Assembly: GCA_013360295.1 (NCBI GenBank)
Contig: JABWCL010000004.1
Location: forward strand, 1 to 64,000
Reading direction: 5' to 3'
Source of the DNA: Ignavibacteriaceae bacterium
GTDB lineage: Bacteria > Bacteroidota > Ignavibacteria > Ignavibacteriales > Ignavibacteriaceae
Length of the DNA stretch: 64,000 nt
Part shown: piece after piece, positions 46,194-54,348 of the stretch
How positions within the stretch are numbered: position 1 is the first letter of the stretch
Layout: every line of letters starts with the position of its first letter
Program-made: the position numbers and the translations under genes
The notes under the pieces: model-generated
What the model saw: the letters and a program-made list of their open reading frames with translations, nothing else
What the model was told of the DNA's origin: nothing
Database searches by the model: none

Positions 46194-46796
46194 TTATAAC
46201 CTTACTGTTTTTTCATCATCTCCAGCCGGTTCATCAAATTCAATCAGGAACTCGATATTCGCGAAGATGATATTAGTGCCGTTGAATAATTTCTGTGCGG
46301 CGTTTGGAGCTAACTGCGCGCCCGCGTATTTCGTTCCGTTTGAAGAGCCCAGGTCTGAAACATACCAGCCGGTCGGGTCGTTATATATCCTGGCGTGCTT
46401 TCCTGAGATCTGGCTGAACTTATTAAAAATTGGTTTATGCGGCCCGTCTTTCCTTCCGATGATATCACCGCTGCTGACTTCGATACTCAGGCCAAGAGAT
46501 TCATTTGAGAGCCTTAGTTTTTGCGTCGCACTTACCACAGAAGGCGATGGCATTGCAGGAGTCGCCGGCTGCGCGGGTGCAGGTACTGGTTTTGGAGTAA
46601 CCGTTTTAGGAGGTTCAGCAGCAGCCTGCGTGCCGCCTGCTAATTCCCGTACAGTTATCAGCTTGCTGCCATCGTTTGTGCATCTCTTTCCCTTCGCAAG
46701 GTTTTTGCAAACCGGGCAGATCAGCAATTCTTCACCGCACTGATCACAGAAATTCGAATCTTTTTCTATATCGTTTTTACAAAATGGGCATATCAT
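46194..46796 (-). CDS. Zinc-ribbon FHA-domain protein with C-terminal TVR motif
   Basis: 200 residues. The N-terminus is a double zinc-ribbon-like segment (Cys 3, 6, 17, 20, 27, 30, 39). A Pro/Ala-rich linker covers 55-90. The FHA domain covers ~95-190, with GRKDG (114-118), SGKHARI (131-137, phosphothreonine-binding) and SDLGSSNGT (147-155). The last eight residues, DDEKTVRL, match the acidic D-x-T-V-R motifs at the N-terminus of the neighbouring kinase. Thr197 could be phosphorylated and bind the FHA domain in cis or trans. It overlaps the AAA+ gene by four bases. Confidence 0.88.
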   Translation of the reverse strand: MICPFCKNDIEKDSNFCDQCGEELLICPVCKNLAKGKRCTNDGSKLITVRELAGGTQAAAEPPKTVTPKPVPAPAQPATPAMPSPSVVSATQKLRLSNESLGLSIEVSSGDIIGRKDGPHKPIFNKFSQISGKHARIYNDPTGWYVSDLGSSNGTKYAGAQLAPNAAQKLFNGTNIIFANIEFLIEFDEPAGDDEKTVRL

Positions 46797-49700
46797 AAAC
46801 TCAGATCCTCTGCGATAATGTTATTCATCTCTGATGTATCATTTCCAGCCGCGTCAAGCATCTTCGCGACTCTCCTGCTTTGATTCTGCAGAGTCTTTTC
46901 AAACAGATTACGGACTGTTCTCGCGTTACCAAAGTTCTGGTCACGGTTATTATACAGATCACTGAAATGTCTTAAGAGCAGTTCCTCCGCCTTCCCGTCA
47001 ATACTCATTTCTTTGTCCCTGATCATCTTCCCGAAAATCATAAGCATTTCCTCAGGTAAATAATCCGCGAAGTTTATCCGCTTGGTAAAGCGGGAAGAGA
47101 GTCCCGGATTCATATTCAAAAATGTCTCCATCTGCTCAGTATAACCAGCGGCGATTATTATAAATTTACCCCGGTCATCCTCCATCCGTTTAAGTATAGT
47201 ATCTATGGCTTCCTTGCCAAAATCACTTCCTGACTCACTGTAAAGCGTGTACGCTTCATCAATGAAGAGGAGGCCTCCCATCGCTGAGTCGACCACCTTA
47301 TTTGTCAATTTCGAAGTCTGCCCCACATAAGACGCAACCAACTGGGATCTTTCCACCTCAACAACATGCCCTTTCGGAAGCAGCCCGAGCGCTCTGAATA
47401 CATTTCCCAAAATCCTCGCGACTGTCGTCTTGCCTGTTCCGGGATTACCTGTAAATACAAAATGAAGATTTAACTGAGTGGTTTTACCTCCCATCTCAGC
47501 GCGCCTCGCTTCGACTTTCAGGAAGTCAATTAATTGTGAAATCTCTTCTTTTATTTCTTTTAACCCGATCAGCGAATTAAGCTCTCTGAATATCTCCTCG
47601 ATAGTATAAACTTTTTTCTCATCCTGGGGAATGTCTTCTTTTGTCAGAATGTTGAACTGATCGGGAGCAACTTCGCCCAGTTTCATCATTCCGGCTAATC
47701 GCGTGCTTTGTTTCTGCAGGCTCTTCTCGAATATATTCCTGACCTCCCTGGCGTTTCCGAAATTCTTGTCACGCCCTTTATGAACTGCGTCAAAAAATTT
47801 GGGCAGGAATTCATCCATATCAGCGGCGAGTGTAAGTTTCTTCTTCCCGGCCATCATCTTAAATATGCTTACCATATCCGGCGCGGAATAATCACCAAAA
47901 TGAATTGTCCTTGTAAAGCGCGACTGGAGTCCCGGATTCGTACTGAGGAATTCTCTCATTTCATTTGTGTAGCCCGCAATTATCGCAATAAACTTTCCTC
48001 TGTCGTCTTCCACCCGCTTCAGCAAAGTATCAATAGCCTCTTTGCCGAAACTGTTGTCACCTCCTGATGACAACGTATAAGCTTCATCAATAAACAAAAC
48101 GCCCCCCATCGCGCTGTCAATAAGGTTATTTGTTTTGATCGCGGTCTGCCCGATATAACCGGCAACAAGTTTGGAACTGTCAACCTCTATCAGTTGTCCC
48201 CGTGAGAGGAGTCCAAGTGACTTAAATACATTCGCGAGTATCCTGGCGACGGTAGTTTTTCCGGTGCCGGGATTACCTGTAAATACAAAATGCAGGCTAA
48301 GTGATGTCTCCTTACCTCCGGCCTCCGCTCTTTTCTTTTCAACTTCAAGATAACTAATCAGTTCATTCACTTCTTGCTTAATGTTCTTCATTCCGATCAG
48401 TTCATTAAGCTCTTTGAGCACGTCTTCTATCTTAACTTCCTGTTTTTCCTTAACAGGCAAGTCATCCGCAATGATCGTGGTCAGCGCCTCATCCGTCTGC
48501 TCATCAACAGGCAAAGCCGTAATCCTTGAAGAAAATCGTGAAATTGTCTGTTCAAAGAGGCTTCGCATCTCCCTTCCGTTCGCGAAGTTTTTGTCCCTTG
48601 AATCGTAGATCGCTTTAATGGCTTTCTTAGCGGTTTCCTCCGCTTCGGCGTGAATGTTGTACTTCCTTGTTCTGAAAAAGTTTTTAAAGATCAGATACAG
48701 TTCATCAGGAGTGTAATCCTGAATGTTCAGATACCTGTTAAACCTGCTCTTCATACCGGGATTTACATTAATAAATCTTTCCATCTCATTCTGGTATCCC
48801 GCCGCAATGACTACGAACTTACCCCTGTCATCCTCCATACGTTTCATAAGTGTTTCAACTGCTTCTTTACCGTATTGGTCCGTGGAACCGCCGTCTGATG
48901 CCGGTGCAAGCGTGTATGCTTCATCAATGAAAAGAATACCGCCGACAGCCTTATCACAAGCGGCCGAAACCAGTTTAGGAGTTTCTCCGAGATACTGCCC
49001 CACAAGTGCGCTCCGGTCAACCTCAACAACGTGGCCGCTGTCCAGGTAATTTATCGCTGCAAAAATTTCTCCCAGTTTTCGTGCGATTGAAGTTTTTCCT
49101 GTTCCCGGATTCCCGGTAAGTACAAGATGAACACCTATCTTCTCGTCGCTTCCCAATCCCCGCAGTACCCGCTGCTGAGCGGCCTGAACCTGCTGTGCAA
49201 TTTCTTTGACGGCATTCTTAACATTATCCATTCCCACAAAATCATCAAGTTCCGCGAGGATAGTCTCAAGGGATTTTTCCTCCGGTATCTTCCCTTCAAT
49301 ATCATCCGGATGCACGATGTTATCATCTGCTCCTCCGCCAGTTATCCTTGAAAGATAACATTTGAAAATATTCTCCGCGGCAGTAATAGCGTAATGCGCG
49401 TTACCGAATGAATCCGTTTTAGTTTTGATCGCGAACTTGAAAAGCCTGTGAAGTTTATCAGACGATTCATCATTCAGCGACAGATTATATGACTTAAGTT
49501 TTTTCTGGCAGATCTGGAATAATTCGGGTGAGCTGTAATCCGGAAGCCTGAAATAATACTGAAACCTGTTTTTAATTGAAGGATTCTTCGCAAGGAAATC
49601 TTCAAATCCCTGCGGAAGCCCGGCAAGAATAACGATAGGATCGAAGCCAAATTTATCCATCTCCGAAAACAATTTATCAAGCAGGTTTATTTCCGAGGAG

Positions 49701-50134
49701 AATCCGCCCGGTACAAGTTTCTGCACATTATCAATAAAAAGAATACCGCCTTTGGCCTTCTGAAGATTAGTCTGAAAATCCTTTGTGAATTCCTGGTAAT
49801 CAACCGCATCTACATACTGCGCCGTGGCTTTGGATATTATCCCGTTCTGGAAGAACAGTTGCTGAAGTATGTTCGCCAGGGTGCTCTTCCCGGTTCCTGA
49901 GGTTCCGGTAATGACCGTGTGCATATTTATCTTGATATCGGCGCCGGCTGCCGCCTGTCTCGACTTAATTGTCTTGCTGATCGTAACAAGCTTTACAATC
50001 TCATCCTTGATCGCGTTCAAACCGATCAGGTCAGTGAAAACATCCCCGATCGAGCTCGTGATCTTTTCTCCGCAGCTTTTACAAAACTTCGCGATATCTC
50101 TGTTGCTAGTACCGCACTTGGAACATTTTGCCAT
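46793..50134 (-). CDS. Zinc-ribbon protein with four tandem CbbX/SpoVK-type AAA+ domains
   Basis: 1113 residues. A zinc ribbon (Cys 4, 7, 18, 21) is followed by four AAA+ modules with Walker A at 77-85 (GTSGTGKST), 341-349, 620-628 and 896-904 (each GNPGTGKT). Walker B is FIDE in modules 2-4 (402-405, 681-684, 957-960) but FIDN in module 1 (133-136), which lacks the catalytic Glu and is probably inactive in hydrolysis. Modules 2-4 share the EAYTL, EDDRGKF and NPG..SRF features of the CbbX/SpoVK/EccA clade. Modules 3 and 4 are closest to each other. Likely a remodelling ATPase; its substrate is unknown. It overlaps the FHA gene and lies 17 bases after the kinase. Confidence 0.9.
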   Translation of the reverse strand: MAKCSKCGTSNRDIAKFCKSCGEKITSSIGDVFTDLIGLNAIKDEIVKLVTISKTIKSRQAAAGADIKINMHTVITGTSGTGKSTLANILQQLFFQNGIISKATAQYVDAVDYQEFTKDFQTNLQKAKGGILFIDNVQKLVPGGFSSEINLLDKLFSEMDKFGFDPIVILAGLPQGFEDFLAKNPSIKNRFQYYFRLPDYSSPELFQICQKKLKSYNLSLNDESSDKLHRLFKFAIKTKTDSFGNAHYAITAAENIFKCYLSRITGGGADDNIVHPDDIEGKIPEEKSLETILAELDDFVGMDNVKNAVKEIAQQVQAAQQRVLRGLGSDEKIGVHLVLTGNPGTGKTSIARKLGEIFAAINYLDSGHVVEVDRSALVGQYLGETPKLVSAACDKAVGGILFIDEAYTLAPASDGGSTDQYGKEAVETLMKRMEDDRGKFVVIAAGYQNEMERFINVNPGMKSRFNRYLNIQDYTPDELYLIFKNFFRTRKYNIHAEAEETAKKAIKAIYDSRDKNFANGREMRSLFEQTISRFSSRITALPVDEQTDEALTTIIADDLPVKEKQEVKIEDVLKELNELIGMKNIKQEVNELISYLEVEKKRAEAGGKETSLSLHFVFTGNPGTGKTTVARILANVFKSLGLLSRGQLIEVDSSKLVAGYIGQTAIKTNNLIDSAMGGVLFIDEAYTLSSGGDNSFGKEAIDTLLKRVEDDRGKFIAIIAGYTNEMREFLSTNPGLQSRFTRTIHFGDYSAPDMVSIFKMMAGKKKLTLAADMDEFLPKFFDAVHKGRDKNFGNAREVRNIFEKSLQKQSTRLAGMMKLGEVAPDQFNILTKEDIPQDEKKVYTIEEIFRELNSLIGLKEIKEEISQLIDFLKVEARRAEMGGKTTQLNLHFVFTGNPGTGKTTVARILGNVFRALGLLPKGHVVEVERSQLVASYVGQTSKLTNKVVDSAMGGLLFIDEAYTLYSESGSDFGKEAIDTILKRMEDDRGKFIIIAAGYTEQMETFLNMNPGLSSRFTKRINFADYLPEEMLMIFGKMIRDKEMSIDGKAEELLLRHFSDLYNNRDQNFGNARTVRNLFEKTLQNQSRRVAKMLDAAGNDTSEMNNIIAEDLSL

Positions 50135-50151
50135 ATTTCTGAAATTCCGTC

Positions 50152-53100
50152 CTATCTGAAGCTGTTGATGAGTTTCTCTAACATATCAGAGATGGTGTAA
50201 TACTTCGGATTATAGTAAAGCATAAGCTCAAGCAGAGCAAGCAGAGTGATAGAGCCAAGAGCGCTGTACTTAAAGATCTCATACTTCGCTTTTCTTCTAA
50301 GCTTCACGTAATCACTGAATAATTCCTCACGCGAACTTGTGAATGCCTCATCTTTGCTGAAAGCGTGTTTTAATGGTTCCCATACCATTGTAGACTTATC
50401 ATTCTCATCAAACAGTTTGGCCTTTACTTCATTGCTGGTATAAGTGCTGAGATAAATTTTATATATAAAAAATCCGAGCAGAGCCACTGTAAGTGATATG
50501 AATGCTATCGGGTAAGAGAATGTAAAATAGATAACATAATAGAGAAGCACCGCGGCGATTAATCCAATTATCGGTCCCCCAATACAGCCTGTACTCAGCT
50601 CTATCTTCCCCTCCTGTTTCATCCCGATAAACGTAAATATGACGAGAATGCCCATAATTACCAGGTAATAAAGCGCCGATACTTCCCAGAACTTTCCGGG
50701 GAGCGGATTGGTATCCAGTTTCATATAGAAGAAAACTACAAGGGCGGCGATAATCGCCGGAATGACCATCGCTCCTATCCATCCGTAGATGAACCTGCCG
50801 TCAATATTTTTGTTTTTATCCATCAGCTTTTTGACTGAGCCCGATGCATTCATAAATCTCTGCGAGATTGTGTTATCAGGATTGATCTCAGTCAGTTTGT
50901 CCAGGTATTCTTTCAACTGAACTTCATAACCCTTTTTCGTAAAAGGATCTTCGTGGAAGAACACGCTTATCCAGGCATTTAGCTTGGATCCTCCGTCAGA
51001 AAGGCTGTCAAGAATTTTTTTCCGGATTACTGGATCGGCTTTTACAAGGTCATCCGGTGTTGCGAACTTCTTGCCATCAACCTCATATTCAGGCGTGACT
51101 CCAAGAAGTTTTATGATCTTCATAACCGCGATATTGACGTTGTAGTTACCGATCTTCTTTTTATGATCCTTTTTATTGAAGCAGTATTTTGCGTAGTCTA
51201 TAACGTCATCCCACCTGCGCGAGAGGAAAAACATATACATTATTTCTTTTTGGTTTTTCAGTATTGTTTTATGCTTCTCAAAATGATTCCATATTTCCCA
51301 TCCGAAGTCCTCTTTTTCCATACACTCCGTTTCTCCGTCCTCACCGTAATATGGAAGCTGATCATCCAGCACATAACTGCCAAGCATAATTGCGCTGTAA
51401 ATATCATCCTCAGGGAAATCGGTCTTAATAAAATCAATCCACTCAGCCAGGTTCTGCTCTTCTCTGTAAGTTAGCCACGCGGAAATGCTTCCGTTCGTAA
51501 GGTATACATAGCCCTCTTCATTATAAGTCAGCAAAAGCTGCCTGAATTCATAAGGTTCGTTTACGAGAGTGAATGTGTTTCCTTCTTCGTCCTCCGGATG
51601 GATGAATTTGAATGGTTTATCCGGATTGAGAATATATATGACGTGAGTCAGCGCGAGCTCGGGATCGTAATCCTTAAATAGCTTACGCAGCTTATCAGCC
51701 TGTTTTTTATTTCCTTTACTCGTCAGATACAGATAGAAATCATCATTTTTATTCTGAAGTTTCTCCGAGTATTTTTCAAAATCATCTTCAAATACATCCG
51801 CGAATTCTTCAAGCGTGCGGCATTTTCGGCCGTCCACCGCTTCGTATGGAAGGTCAGGATCAATGACATAGGCGGTAAGTTTAAGACCGGCGTTCTCATC
51901 CTTCGGATACAGCTTCTCAACTATCTCATCTATTTCAAGCGCGAACTTCTGGTTCTTCGATTCTTCAAACCACTTCGATACTTTACCGCGATACAGGTAC
52001 CTGATACCAAGCTGCGGATCCTTAACTAAAAGCGCGGCTAATTCTTTTGGATTGCCTGCAATCAGATTCCGGTCGGTATCAAAGTAAAAAGGTTTATAGT
52101 CCATTGTTACTTTTTCTTCCCACACCTCAATATCTTCCCCTTTAAGCCACCGCTTCACTTCACTGGCACCCCACCTTTTCTCTTTATTAACTACAGTTAA
52201 TCCGCGCACGAGGGTGTGTAATTCTTTTGGAAGCGATTCCGGGATCGGGATCTTACCGTCATTCTTGAGCCTCATAAGCGATAGCTCGTCAAGTCCCTTG
52301 AACGGATTCTCTCCGAGCCAGATGAACATAAGCGTTACGCCGAGAGAATAATAATCAATCTCCCTTGAAATTAAAGTCTGTCCGCCGATACTCTGATACA
52401 ACTCCGGAGCCGCATAGATGGCGGTTCTTGCCTGGCCTGTCTGCTGCATCGAAAGATCTTCATCGAGCAATGATGAAATGCCGAAATCACCGACAAGTAT
52501 ATCGGAACCATTAGCGTTTTTATAAAAAATATTTCCGGGTTTTATGTCTCTGTGTATAATCCCGTTTTTATGGCAGAACTCTAACGCGTTGGTAGTTTCC
52601 GCAATGATCTCTTTAAGTTTTGAGATGTCTCTGATAGGAAGGTATTTATCAACCGTGCCCCCGGCTGCAAACTCTAACAGCTCAAAAAACCTGCCGGCAT
52701 AGTAACCAAAGTCCAGTACCTTAATGATATCTTCGTGTTTTATTTCTCTCAGTTTTTTCAGCAGGGCTTCTTTTGGCTTAATGTTTGGGTAGTAAAGTTT
52801 CAGGACAGATTGAGCGCCGGACTCACTTTTAATAAGATATATCTGCGCTTCACCGGTACTCTCTGAAATAGTTTTTTCGACTTTATACTGTTTCTCATTC
52901 AGAACGAATGCATCCTGTTTGATCGCGAGCGGGGCGTTTGTCGGAATAAACTGCTGCGCGGGCTGTGTGGGGATACCGGATTCGGTTACTAATGTTGTTT
53001 TATCATCATCCGGTTCATCTTTTGCTTTTATTATTTCTGAATCGCTGCGGACAGTAGCGTCATCATCATCAATAGCTTTAGGCTGTTTGTTTCGTTTTGA

Positions 53101-53184
53101 GGAAATGATATTTTTGTCTGCTCTGACCGTCCTGTCGTCAGATTCTTCGTCCAATCGGACTGTTTTATCATTGTCATCGCTCAT
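50152..53184 (-). CDS. Membrane Ser/Thr protein kinase with N-terminal TVR motifs and tandem repeats
   Basis: 1010 residues. The acidic N-terminus has three D-x-T-V-R motifs (Thr8, Thr19, Thr44) and DKTT (63-64). The Hanks-type kinase domain covers ~100-350: Lys129, HRDIKPGN (211-218), DFG (233-235), APE (259-261); all catalytic residues are kept, and the Gly loop is weak. Residues ~366-670 hold four repeats of 65-88 residues with the pattern Y-V/I-x-D/N-P-D-x-P near each start and YLYRG or YLTNG later. About five membrane helices follow from ~785 to the C-terminus. It is probably the signal input of the operon, opposed by PP2C. Confidence 0.88.
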   Translation of the reverse strand: MSDDNDKTVRLDEESDDRTVRADKNIISSKRNKQPKAIDDDDATVRSDSEIIKAKDEPDDDKTTLVTESGIPTQPAQQFIPTNAPLAIKQDAFVLNEKQYKVEKTISESTGEAQIYLIKSESGAQSVLKLYYPNIKPKEALLKKLREIKHEDIIKVLDFGYYAGRFFELLEFAAGGTVDKYLPIRDISKLKEIIAETTNALEFCHKNGIIHRDIKPGNIFYKNANGSDILVGDFGISSLLDEDLSMQQTGQARTAIYAAPELYQSIGGQTLISREIDYYSLGVTLMFIWLGENPFKGLDELSLMRLKNDGKIPIPESLPKELHTLVRGLTVVNKEKRWGASEVKRWLKGEDIEVWEEKVTMDYKPFYFDTDRNLIAGNPKELAALLVKDPQLGIRYLYRGKVSKWFEESKNQKFALEIDEIVEKLYPKDENAGLKLTAYVIDPDLPYEAVDGRKCRTLEEFADVFEDDFEKYSEKLQNKNDDFYLYLTSKGNKKQADKLRKLFKDYDPELALTHVIYILNPDKPFKFIHPEDEEGNTFTLVNEPYEFRQLLLTYNEEGYVYLTNGSISAWLTYREEQNLAEWIDFIKTDFPEDDIYSAIMLGSYVLDDQLPYYGEDGETECMEKEDFGWEIWNHFEKHKTILKNQKEIMYMFFLSRRWDDVIDYAKYCFNKKDHKKKIGNYNVNIAVMKIIKLLGVTPEYEVDGKKFATPDDLVKADPVIRKKILDSLSDGGSKLNAWISVFFHEDPFTKKGYEVQLKEYLDKLTEINPDNTISQRFMNASGSVKKLMDKNKNIDGRFIYGWIGAMVIPAIIAALVVFFYMKLDTNPLPGKFWEVSALYYLVIMGILVIFTFIGMKQEGKIELSTGCIGGPIIGLIAAVLLYYVIYFTFSYPIAFISLTVALLGFFIYKIYLSTYTSNEVKAKLFDENDKSTMVWEPLKHAFSKDEAFTSSREELFSDYVKLRRKAKYEIFKYSALGSITLLALLELMLYYNPKYYTISDMLEKLINSFR

Positions 53185-53206
53185 TATCGGGTCCTTTTAT
53201 TTAATT

Positions 53207-54136
53207 CTAAAAACTTCCATACTCCCAGTGAATATGCCCCTCATATACTATCCACTTGCCGCCAAGGTTTGGCTTGGCGCAATCGTGAGGAGCGGGATGG
53301 ATTGCGTGTACGTAGTTACATTCCCAGACAAGGTTTCCGGGAGGTTTGATAGCGTTATAAAAACATCTGGCTTTTTGCGGCGTATCAAAAGTTTTGTCCT
53401 GAGCATTTTCAAGTTTCTCAAGCATCTGTTTCTTCCTGGCGTCTAGTTCAGCCTTTTTTCGCGCGACTGCATCCAGGCGCTTTTCATCGCCTGCCCCGAA
53501 TAAAGATTGTGGCTTTGACTGAGCTTTTTCCTTCGGCTGCTCATTGCCGGACTTTTTGTAGAATCCTTCAAGGTTCCTTAACCTGTTCAGCTTTGCCTCT
53601 TTTTCAGCGTCACTCTTTTGCTGCTCGGCGGCCTTCTGCAGTTCCTCTTCAATCTCCTTTTCGAGCGCCCTGATTTCCTCCAATCCTTTAATTGCCTCCC
53701 CGATCTGAGGCTCATTCTTCAACTGGTCAAGCGCCTCCGCTGCAGCTTCGGTAAGCGCCGTATTACACTTCGTGCAAAAATCAAAATGATTATTCTCGCC
53801 GCAATTCGGGCACTTAATTCCTTTCGCGGGGTTACCACACTCTGGGCAGAACTGGTCGTCATCCGATAATTCACCGTAGCAAAATCTGCATTTGCCGGGC
53901 AAGAGCCACATTCCGCATTTCTCACAGATATCAGCATCCGGATAAACTTCCGCTTTGCAATGAGGGCATTGAAGCGCGTCAAGTGAAGCCCCGCACTCTT
54001 CACAGAATTTCGCCGAAGCAGGGTTGATATGTTTACATAACGGACATAATTTCCCCTGCTGGCTTTCGGGTTGCTCAGCCTGTTTTGACTTTGCCTTCTG
54101 CTGTTCCTGTTCCTGTCTTCTAATATTTTCCTGCAT
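53207..54136 (-). CDS. Protein with four zinc ribbons, coiled coil and Cys/His C-terminal domain
   Basis: 309 residues. Four successive zinc ribbons use Cys 31/34/45/48, 57/60/71/74, 83/86/97/100 and 109/112/121/124. Residues ~130-250 are strongly charged and probably coiled coil. The last ~55 residues form a separate Cys/His-rich, aromatic domain (CFYNAIKPPGN, WECNYVHAIHPAPHDC, HIHWEYGSF) that was not recognised. It is the first gene of the signalling operon, 22 bases before the kinase. Zinc ribbons are also found in the FHA and AAA+ partners, suggesting an assembly hub. Confidence 0.8.
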   Translation of the reverse strand: MQENIRRQEQEQQKAKSKQAEQPESQQGKLCPLCKHINPASAKFCEECGASLDALQCPHCKAEVYPDADICEKCGMWLLPGKCRFCYGELSDDDQFCPECGNPAKGIKCPNCGENNHFDFCTKCNTALTEAAAEALDQLKNEPQIGEAIKGLEEIRALEKEIEEELQKAAEQQKSDAEKEAKLNRLRNLEGFYKKSGNEQPKEKAQSKPQSLFGAGDEKRLDAVARKKAELDARKKQMLEKLENAQDKTFDTPQKARCFYNAIKPPGNLVWECNYVHAIHPAPHDCAKPNLGGKWIVYEGHIHWEYGSF

Positions 54137-54348
54137 TGTAACTTAGTTCAGGTAGTGATTGCGTTAAGAAGAAATGAGTGCGTTAATATTTTTTGATATA
54201 CGGGTATCGTTAAGAAGGGATTCTTAGACGAGGTAACAGTGGGAAATTTTTTATTATACAGCATTTAATCGTGAAACAATAATAAAAAAAGAAAACGCTC
54301 TACTAAGTTAAAGTTAATTCAAGAAAGAAAAAACAAAAATCGGAAGGA
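54137..54348. other. Spacer upstream of the signalling operon
   Basis: This AT-rich region separates the iron-sulfur gene's stop from the first gene of the signalling operon and should contain that operon's promoter. No clear terminator, inverted repeat or promoter pair could be assigned. Confidence 0.4.

Noticed and set aside
46267-46743. A 158-codon plus-strand frame over the FHA gene
   Set aside because: The opposite strand encodes a clear zinc ribbon, FHA domain and four-base overlap with its neighbour; the plus frame has no motif.
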